Shown: piece by piece, positions 55,519-64,000 of the stretch | Layout of the letters: every line of letters starts with the position of its first letter | How positions within the stretch are numbered: position 1 is the stretch's first letter | Assembly: GCA_037176885.1 (NCBI GenBank) | Contig: JAWWNJ010000049.1 | Coordinates: 1,240,001-1,304,000, forward strand | Direction of reading: 5' to 3' | Length of the DNA stretch: 64,000 nucleotides | Origin: Favolaschia claudopus | Taxonomy: Eukaryota; Basidiomycota; Agaricomycetes; Agaricales; Mycenaceae | The notes under the pieces: generated by a model | Told to the model about the DNA's origin: nothing | Databases searched by the model: none | The model's input: only the letters and a program-made list of their open reading frames with translations | Made by a program: the position numbers and the translations under genes

Positions 55519-58500
55519 TTAGGTTTTGTCATCAGAGTCTCGACTCCGATGACCTACGAGATAATTTGTATCTTTCGGCGGTGGAGGCGGGGGGTTACTC
55601 CAAGGCATACTGAATCTGCCCTTGCCCTTATCCTGCATGAACTCGTCGTATGCGGCAACGACACGAGAGGAAAGTAAGCCTTGTTCCATAGACAAAAGCC
55701 ACTTTCCCTCTTCGTGTGTGGCATTCGAGATATATTTGACGGAACTGCCCTGCCCAAGCGATTTGAATGTCTTGTAAAAGCCTTGGACAGGATAGGCTGC
55801 CCCTGCGACAGTGGCAGAAGTCGTCTTCACGAACGAGCCCACCGTTCCTTTCGCAAACCCTTTCACGAACCCCGTAGCTCCCTCTGCCTTCGCGCCTTTA
55901 TACGGCTGCACGACAATATCGGCCAACCCCTCCGAAAAGCCTAACACGAGCGCCTTCCCCCCAACAACGATGCCGCTCTTCCAGTCTTTGACTGGGCCGT
56001 AATCCCGCACTTCCTCGCCGTACAGCTTGGGAATGTTGCGCATGCCTTCTGCGAAGGCGATAGGAATATCAATCGAAGCCCCTCGTATGGTTGTCGTGAC
56101 GACACTGGCGATACTCTTGCTGGAAGCAACGGCCATTGCTCCAGCAGTCGCCATCCCACTGCCAGACACAGAACTCTCGCCGTCTGTTTTGGCGGAGGGG
56201 ATCTTTTTTAAGCGTGTCGGTCTGTGACTTGTTCCCTTCCCTTTATCTTTGCTCGGCGCCTTCTTTCTCAATCGACCTGGCGCTCGAGCTTTGTTGGTAC
56301 CAGTGTCGTCTCCGTGCTCCTTATCCAAAACCTCGCTCTCGTCGTCCTCAAAATCGCCTTCGTCAGTCTCAGCAACCATGGTGACGGTGTCGGCATCGCT
56401 GATGGAGCTTTGGGGAGAAGGCGGGAGGCCCTTTATAGAGGCAAGCGACTCGGTTTCCGGTGAAGATACCGTCGAAACGTAGGTGGTCGAGCTTCGCTTT
56501 GAAGTCTTGCCGGAATCAAGCTTAGAAGTTGAAGCGACAGGAGAAGCAGGAGCACTGGAGTTCGCGCGTTTATACTCCTGGTACGGTTTCACAACGATAC
56601 CTGCCGTGGCATCGAGTATATCGGTGAGCGTGGCGGTAACAGCGGAAGAGCTGCCAGTCACTGGATCCCAGCGGCGATTTTCAATGCGGATTTTCTTTGT
56701 CCGGTGGCTGCAACATTGAGTCAATTCACGGCATCATTTCGAACAAGGGAAAAGCATGCACATTTCCAAAGCTTTGCGCTTGAATTCTGAATTGGTGATG
56801 AGTACTTCAGCGGCAACCTTCGATAACCGGAGTTTCCTCCCGCGTATCTTGATTTTCCAGCAGGCAGGACGGTCCGAGAGCAGGAAGCACCTGAGGCGTT
56901 CCAGAGGAAGGTTGGCATGAAAAGCTGCGACCGCAGCTTGAACTCCGGACTCGGACTTCATCTTCTCTGCAATGACTTGAGCCGCTGCGAGTCGAGCAGG
57001 GGCTAGGCAGAATGCAATGGCGTCCGCGAGTTTCTTGACATCGAGCTCTTTGTGAGGGATAGGTCTTGGTCCGACACCGGCAGTAGCGACCATACGGCCC
57101 CAAAACGGTTGGCTAGATGCACGATTATTAGGGGAAGAGCCAGTCGAAGAAGACTACGTTTACTCACTCGGCAAAGAAGGGTATAATCGTCGTGGGTTTT
57201 CCGTTCATCAACCCACATGCCGTGGTACCCGCACCTCCATGGTGTACAACAGCGGCAACGCGCTGAAACAACCACTCGTGCGGGCAATCTCCAATGAACA
57301 GAACATTGTCCGAAGGCGGACCATCGAGTTTACTCCATCCCCGAGATATGATAGCCCGAACTCCTGCTGTCTGTACCGCTTGGAGAATGAGGATACTCAT
57401 GCGCTCTGGATCGTCGATTACGATGCTTCCAAAGCCGATGTATACAGGCGGAGGTCCAGATCGCAGAAAAGCCTCCAATTCCGGAGGAGGGACATAGTCT
57501 GGAGGCTCGCGGAAGAAGAATCCGCAAACATCTGAAAGGGCATGGTGAAATGTCGAACTTTAATGGATAAGAATGCAGTTTACCTATGTGAGCGGGCCAG
57601 TCGATAGGTTTGGGTACCAAAGCCGGCGACCAGCAATACGTGAAAGGAACTTTGAGCGTTTCCGCGAGATAAGGGCCCTCCGTGAGTGGCACAGGTTCCA
57701 AATCAAGTGTGAGGCGGAATTTGTTGATGACGTCCCCTAGCCTGGATATATATGATTCGTGTCGGTTCCCGAATAGATACAATTTTGTTGTGCGCTCACC
57801 CTTGCCATGTCATGAATTCCACGATTCCGTATGAAACATAGTTTGCGATTCCTGGTTCCGTGCGTGTGTATTTGAGATTGGCCAGCGGGTGCGGAAACGC
57901 TCGAGTGCTCGTCCACGGCATGGTGAACATGAGATGAACAGGAATACCAAGCGCCTGTGCACAATGAATATGCGCAAAGCTCGGTGGGTTGGCGATAATC
58001 GCCTCCGCGACGAAGAGGGCGCCCGAGACCGTGTCCGGTTCTATGCAGCTTCGCCAGCATCCTTCAAGCATCTCTGCAACCATCGCACGTTTACGGCCGA
58101 TATCTCCCGCTCGCAGGCTTCGTATCCCAGGAATGAGGCCAGGGTTTTTTACCATGTATGCCATCAACTGAGCTGGGTCGCCTCCAATAGGATAGAACTC
58201 GAGACCAGACGTCCTCACAAAGCTTTCGAATGTGTCGTGTGTGGCTAGGCGGACGCGATGACCGTGTTTCTGCAGCTCGTTCCCCAGGGCGATAAATGGC
58301 TGGACATCTCCTCGACTGCCCACGACTTGTATAACGATATTCATTTTGATATGCCATTCTCGCCGTCTGGGAACTGTATCGGTAGGTATATATGGCGGTG
58401 GACCAGGAACAAGATTCGCAAGAGCTCTCCCAAGCTTAGAATCGAAATCGAGATCAATGCGTCCATCCTCTGATAAGTTGGAACTTGTCAGTCAGCCAAC

Positions 58501-58667
58501 AACGGTGAATCGCAAATCGCAAACGGCCACTAACCTCCTACAGCCGCATTTTTGTCGATGAAGTCTCTGTCTAGCTGGAAACTGCCCCTCTCATACGCTG
58601 GCGGAATGTCTTCGAGCTCCGAGTCTGCGTGCATGGCCGACTTTGAAGAATTTGGATCCAGTATCAT
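55519..58667 (-). CDS. Sterol-glucosyltransferase-like UDP-glycosyltransferase with long C-terminal extension
   Basis: Exons 58535-58667, 57800-58469, 57584-57741, 57168-57531, 56762-57112 and 55519-56707 give 954 residues. The glycosyltransferase core starts at residue 87 with [20 protein letters not shown], the N-terminal signature of sterol 3-beta-glucosyltransferases. The UDP-sugar site is [14 protein letters not shown] (His417) followed by [12 protein letters not shown]. These enzymes glucosylate membrane sterols. Unlike yeast Ugt51/Atg26 there is no room for N-terminal GRAM/PH domains. The C-terminal ~395 residues start with a low-complexity Ser/Lys/Asp-rich part, then a Gly/Ala-rich region ([48 protein letters not shown]) that looks amphipathic and might bind membranes. 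Confidence 0.86.
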
Positions 58668-59015
58668 GGCGCGTGGTTGTCTTATACGCAGCTAGTACGC
58701 AGCTCTTGAGAAGATGGAGGGAAGATTTATTCAATTCGGATTCCATATATCAGCGCCCAAGTGCGCAGTCCGCGCAGTCGATCGGTGCTTCTTCTCCTAA
58801 GTATTGGCCCGGCCTTACGTGCGCGACGACTACCTGCCACATACGCAGCGCGTGGTGGAATCGAGTCTGAACTTGCCAGTCTAAAGTTTAAATTGCGACG
58901 CGGTTTGGACGCAGTCAAAGTGAAAGAAAACAGGATAGGATCGACATCAATGATACGGAATCGGGACTCCCTCACATATCGATAGCAAATAAACGTCGCA
59001 TTACATCTACTACTA
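58668..59015. other. Intergenic 0.35 kb
   Basis: This interval separates the glycosyltransferase promoter from the eIF3l stop codon. No feature is seen. Confidence 0.35.
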
Positions 59016-61463
59016 CTATGCTCCGACCTTCACCCCTCCCCACGCAACCTTCGGTTGCCCAGTCCTGACTGGTTTGACGTCCGTCTGAACTGGAGCTACA
59101 GGCGCTCCAGCACCGTTGGCACCATGCCCAGCACTTTTAGATGGAGGAGGCAAAGGCTGATTCTTCAAATCATCATACAACTTTTGCGTGCGCTCCGTGT
59201 TCTTGATGAACCACCCGGCATACCGCCGTCCAACAGTAGACTCCGCAATATGTACCATATTCTGCAAGACATCGCGATCAACCTCAGAAAAAATTTGACA
59301 CGAAACGAAAATTAACCAACCTCGTCAATAACAAAATTCAGATCACTCGTCGACGCAGTCTGCCCATCCAACAACCCCTTGCCGCCAGGAACATGAGTTA
59401 CGCTCCGACTAGCTTGTTTCATGACCATCAACTGCTGCACCATCTCCTCCTCATCCGCGTCCAAGAAGTTGGCAAGCTTCTTCGCGCCTAGGCTTGTGTA
59501 CAACTTCAGGAAGCTGCGAAGCGTAGGGACAGGCGTATACGCCACGACGTCCGACAGAAGTAGGCTCAGATGCCTTTGTGCGGGATCTGAGAGGGCGGAC
59601 GAATCGAAGTCGGGCGAGGACGTGTCAGGGGAGGATTGAAGAAGGGTGTTGAGCGCGACGGGATCATCGTACGGCGGAGCGTTGGCATTGATGAATTTCG
59701 GGCATGCGTACAGGAAAAGTTCCTTGAACGCAGGAATGGCGTCCTCCCTGAAGGCATGATCAATTACCTACCCACTGCGCAGATAGGAAGACCGCAAAAC
59801 TCACTGCCCCTTGGCCATCTTGGCAAATTGTTCACCATATCGCTCCTTCGATATATTGGCGATATTATCGTCCAACCTACTCGGCGAAAGAGCATTGCAG
59901 ATAGCAAACAGCGCATACATTCGATCCGCAGTTTTACTTATCTAAAGAAGAGGTGAATACTGCAACACAGAAATCCAGGAAAACTCGAGACACACCTGAT
60001 CATACTGGTAACTCCTCGTATGATACTGCCTCATCCGCATTATCCAGTTCAATATTGAAACGAAAGTCCGTATCGCATCCGGGTACCGCCGCAGCATGAT
60101 GTAGCAGAAGCCAACATAGTAGTATGTGGCGACTGTGCAGGCCGTCACACGTGTGTAGGGTGACTGCACATGAAATGAGAAAAAAAAGGGAGGAACGGAT
60201 ATTGTTCTGGCTGACTTTTTGGTTCAGCTCGACATTCTCCATGACTTTGAGTGCGAGCGTGAAATCCCCAAGGAGGACGTGCACCCGCAGGAGACCGATG
60301 ATACTGAAGTAACCGAGATGGCGGTATAGAGGTCGCACCCCGTATTCGCCGACGATCTCTCTGTTTAGATGGATCAGTGTTGAATTTGATTGTACAAGAC
60401 CTGACATACGCGATTTCTTCCGGCGTCTTTCCTGCCTGGTGTGCAGCGATATACTCGTTTATTTTGGATTTTTGGATGAGGGAGTAGAGGACGTTAAGGA
60501 CGCTGTATGAGCTCCAGACCTTTATATTTCGTTTGGCGACTGTGTACAGGGTTCGGGATTGCGACTCACTGGACCACCCTCAGCAAGCATAAGAAGCTCA
60601 TCGTCCGTTTTGGATTTTACTTTTGACCGCCAGGTGCAAAACACCTGGAACTGGTAGATGAATTCATCGATGATGTCCCATAACCATTGCTCGGGGAGCT
60701 CGAGCTTCACGGGTCCCTCGGAGTCTATGCGAGAGGTAAATAGTGGTTCGTGTGATATTCCAACGATGTAACTCACTGAGCAGATAGTTGAACAACTCGC
60801 AGCTGTTCTCGTAGGAGTGGAAACGGTCGTCGATGTTGGGCTGCAGCCGTGAGTATACGTGGCGGTAGTATAATTCTCGGTACAGAATCAGGAAGATGGG
60901 GTCTGTAAGTTCGCAGCATTTAGTTGGTCGGAACGAAGAGATAGATGTATAGCCTCTGGTACACTCACCGTCGTTCACCAGGGGCGCAATAATCTCCGCC
61001 TCAGGCCACTCCGTTCTTGAATAAAACTTTTCCGTGTATTTGTTCCATCCACTCTCATAGGCTATCGTGATCTCAGGCAAATTGTTTTCCAGCACAGCTT
61101 GGTGGAAGTGGACGATGAACTAAAGCAAGCAGAGCAATCGTTAAGTACTGGGTGCTCGAAGACGTGCACCTCAACGCACGCCTTTAACCACGTCCGGGAT
61201 CTGCGCAAAAGCAGCCTGCTGCGCCATATGCTGCTGCATCGCCATGAGCGTCGCCTCATCGATTTGCGGCTGCTGGAAGAATGCTGCCGGGGAGAACAGA
61301 CGGCGAGATACATGTTAGAGCTTCGACGTTGATCGCCACGAAAAAAATACAGACTGTCGTCGTAGTGTCCATTTTGCCCGTAGTTCCCCAGAGACATGTC
61401 TTGGAGGTCGTCGTCCATGTCGTCGGCCTCTGCGGCCCATAATGCGACGCGGGGCTGAGCCAT
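59016..61463 (-). CDS. EIF3L: Translation initiation factor eIF3 subunit l
   Basis: Exons 61355-61463, 61180-61283, 60969-61119, 60777-60902, 60570-60724, 60410-60519, 60216-60360, 59996-60163, 59805-59941, 59321-59747 and 59016-61463's last exon 59016-59261 give 625 residues. Diagnostic phrases include [51 protein letters not shown] and [18 protein letters not shown], all from the eIF3l helical/PCI region. The C-terminal PCI part runs through [20 protein letters not shown] and NMVHIAEST. An acidic N-terminus ([13 protein letters not shown]) precedes the core. The factor is part of the eIF3 complex that recruits the 40S subunit. Subunit l is absent from budding yeast but usual in filamentous fungi. 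Confidence 0.93.
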
Positions 61464-61799
61464 GTGTGGACGCGGTGAGTAGTACCGGAAGGCGGAGAGA
61501 AATTTCAGAGTCTGTTTGGCGGAAGCGTCTGATGCAACTACCGTTAATTTCATATTTTTTCGCGCTCTGCGCTCATACCGCTCACACAAATCGTCAAACA
61601 CCCCGTCTGTGCAGGGAAAAACAACGGGTATACATTCAAAAATTTTCAAAAGACGGAGTAGTCGTAAACTGCCCCAGAAGGGAAGAGAAAATTGCATCAT
61701 CAAGGGGACCAGCCAGCCAGCAGATTTCAATCCCTTCAGAATCGTAAATCGCAACACTATATTCCAGCTTCAGGTCCGCGCCATCATGACATTGACAAC
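61464..61799. other. Intergenic 0.34 kb
   Basis: Promoter of eIF3l and 3' flank of the membrane-protein gene; no other feature seen. Confidence 0.35.
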
Positions 61800-62706
61800 T
61801 CAGTACGAGTTCTTCTCGTAGTACTCGTTATTGCCGAATGGGTAGTTATTGACGTTGGTGGTGATGTTGTGTTGGCCACGAGAGGGCTCGTAGCGGGAGA
61901 GAGGGCCGTCAAAGACGTGCTTGTTGCCTTGGTTGCTCTGCGAGAGGGTGTATTGCAGAGTGACTAAGGCGGTCAAGAGGACTGAAAGGGTGTAAGCACT
62001 GTTAAGGCTGGATAAGAAAAGAGGTCGCACTGATGATCCACTCGACCCAGACAAATATGCGGAGAGCGGCAAGCTCTTGACACCATTGGAGTGTGTCGGG
62101 GAAGTCTGAAGGCATATGTGAGGACGAGGTATATCAATCAATTTCCTGCGGAACGGACCACTGGGAATTTCGCTGGCGCAGTTGAAGGGGACACCATTCC
62201 AGCGGGAGCTTGAGAAGGCATTGAAAGCTGGAAGGGAAAGTATTATAATCGACTGTATTTGAAGGGAAGTCGATCAAACGCACCCAACCAGAAAATACCC
62301 AGCACAGAGAAGACACCGAGCTCGAATTGGGGACGACCGGTGTACGAGCTGTTCGTGACAAAATCGACGAGTGTCCTGCATGACATATTAGACACATAGA
62401 TTTTCGAGACATGAACAGAGATACGAACATCAATCCAAGGACGGCGAAGGTAATGATGGAGAGGATGAAGGGGAAGCGATCGGCGATGACTGGGGGAATA
62501 TGAGCGCCCAGTCAAGTGCACAAGGAACGAGGGCTAACAGAAGAACTCTTGGAATTGGTTGACCCTGGTTGAGAGGGCGAGCACGACGATATTTATGAGG
62601 AGGAGAAAAACTAGAGAAACTTTGAGAATTCGGGATTCATGAACTTTTGCGAGCAGAACCCACGATGAACGGCAACTTTCTTCCGGCCCACAGAGGAGAA
62701 TGCCAT
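61800..62706 (-). CDS. Four-span MARVEL-like membrane protein
   Basis: Exons 62664-62706, 62539-62610, 62429-62489, 62284-62375, 62159-62227, 62031-62105 and 61800-61981 give 197 residues. Four hydrophobic segments are visible: LFLLLINIVVLALS, FPFILSIITFAVLGLM, ELGVFSVLGIFWLAFNAF and a last one around IFVWVEWIIILLTALVTL. A polar Asn/Tyr-rich cytosolic tail ends NEYYEKNSY. This topology and the NxxxF phrases between segments 3 and 4 fit fungal MARVEL-domain proteins, which are membrane-organising proteins of unknown biochemical activity. The first intron was placed to join the short N-terminal exon to the first membrane segment. Confidence 0.78.
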
Positions 62707-64000
62707 CGCGCTATGAACAAAGGAGTGGAAGGTAAGAGATGGTAGAGGCACAAGCTTGAAGAGAGGATGACTGGAGAATGTCCATCATCGTGTGCTTTGA
62801 TCCCTTACCTTGACGACATCAATCACTTGGTGTAGACACTCAAAACACCCCATCTGGCTCGCCAGCGTACCACTGGTTACTACCACATCGAAACCAATGA
62901 AGAGCAAAGATAGCCTGGGCTCTGCAAGGCACAGAGCAAAACGTCGATCCAACTTGCCATGGGTGAAAGTGAAAACGAGAGGCTAAAAATAGCTTGCAGT
63001 GCTGGTCGTATAAATATTAATATTTGCGCTGGGCTAATTCAAGGATACCAATGCTCCGAATCCCCTCTTGTCATTGAGGATACATTCAAGCCTCAGGCCG
63101 TATGAATCTCATTTATTATAATCTGGGAGAAAAGTGAGAGAAATTGTGCAACAGCGTCAATTGCGGCTAGACTGGTCTCGACCGAAAGTGATTAGACTGT
63201 CACGAAAGGCCAGCGCGAATGCGACGACAGACATTGATCACATTATCATTATGGTCAGAGGACATCACCTGAATCATTGAGAGAGCGGTTTCGTCCTGTA
63301 AACGAAAAAAAACAAAATCGAATTTCGACGGCGGCACGTTCAATCTCTGAATCATGTTGGATTGAAGTTGACTTTATATAGGTCCTTGAGAACGACTGTC
63401 TTCTCATCGCCCCGTATCAAGTCTGGTTTACGAGACTAAGATTGCGGTGCAATTCGCAGCCAGCACCAAGCCATCGTTAAACGCGCCTGGCGCTGAAAGA
63501 GTAGAAAGTTCGAGTAGACTCGTTCATCAGAGATAGAGCAATCTGCCTAGAGTGTCTGTAGAGCGCAACTATTAGCCACTTTGCCTGCGCAGACGCACCA
63601 CGACAAGATATCGGTTTGAATTTTGAAGCAGCAAATCCGAGTCAGACTTGCCTGGAGGGACGATTGGTGTGGAGGAGCCCCATTCCATGAGGATAACAGA
63701 TAGTCAAGGCATTCTGATAGAGCAGAAGTCCGTAAGAACATTTTTGAGCGGTTACCTGTGGTTTGGATCGCTTCAGGCGAGGACGATCGCGTCACGGTTC
63801 GGAAGCAAGATTTATTGTCACGCTATCACATCGTAACACTGTCACGTGTTCGCGTCTCTTTTCGTCCCTTCGACTCCCTCGCCTAAACTTGAAGTGGCTT
63901 TAGGTCGCCTCGAGCAGGGTTTACGACCGCGCCCAAGCGAGGACTCAACACTAATAGTGCTATTTGATTCGGGATCCGATTTCGTGGGGGAGGGTCCCGG
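62707..64000. other. Gene-poor 1.3 kb at the window end
   Basis: No convincing exon is found. An AT-rich run (tataaatattaatattt) lies near 63010 and a TATA-like word (tttatata) near 63370. The final 150 bp are GC-rich, without a recognised motif. A gene starting beyond the window is possible. Confidence 0.3.

Overview
The window looks like nuclear chromosomal DNA of a filamentous basidiomycete, most likely an Agaricomycete. Genes sit densely on both strands, most are cut by many introns of about 45-60 bp, and the recognisable products are fungal housekeeping and wall enzymes (fungal-type tRNA ligase, KRE6/SKN1-type glucan protein, sterol-glucosyltransferase-like enzyme, GH92 mannosidase). No bacterial operons, viral genes, rRNA, tRNA or CRISPR array were seen. 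Gene models were built by hand from splice signals and frame continuity; exon lengths were checked to keep frame and total a multiple of three. Some N-termini are uncertain and are flagged.

Layout. 1-2.3 kb: the 5' part of a HAD-family dehalogenase gene (leaves the window), then a TATA-driven gene start that runs into four tandem copies of a ~174 bp repeat. 2.6-9.9 kb: tRNA ligase TRL1, two unrelated SAM methyltransferases head to head, a CUE1-like ER ubiquitin factor and RNA polymerase subunit RPB9. 10.6-18.9 kb: a low-complexity protein, a 21-exon secreted GH92 mannosidase and a GPI-anchored surface protein. 19.2-26 kb: a leucine-rich-repeat protein, DNA polymerase delta subunit POLD4, a 17-exon phenol-hydroxylase-like flavoprotein and an EXPERA/TMEM97-like membrane protein. 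27-35 kb: two small TATA-driven ORFs, an SDR oxidoreductase, a 1062-residue RING protein and an orphan gene. 35.6-38.9 kb: two related C2H2-finger genes. 40-44 kb: SNARE SYN8, a class I glutamine amidotransferase, a cluster of three DNA hairpins and a homeodomain factor. 44-51 kb: mostly gene-poor, with a degenerate tandem duplication, a small secreted peptide gene, a GNAT-Mss4 fusion and a 661 bp MITE-like element. 51-63 kb: a 26-exon GH16 glucan-synthesis gene, a second inverted-repeat element, a sterol-glucosyltransferase-like gene with a long C-terminal extension, eIF3 subunit l and a four-span MARVEL-like membrane protein. The last 1.3 kb shows no gene.

The genes do not form one pathway or an obvious secondary-metabolite cluster. 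The observations most worth a second look are the GNAT-Mss4 fusion, the 8-nt exon that completes the GH16 catalytic motif, the C-terminal extension of the sterol-glucosyltransferase-like protein, the hairpin cluster near 42.7-43.0 kb, the small secreted peptide with an ambiguous splice-dependent stop, and the gene start fused to a 174 bp repeat array. I found no multi-gene system that I would call new.
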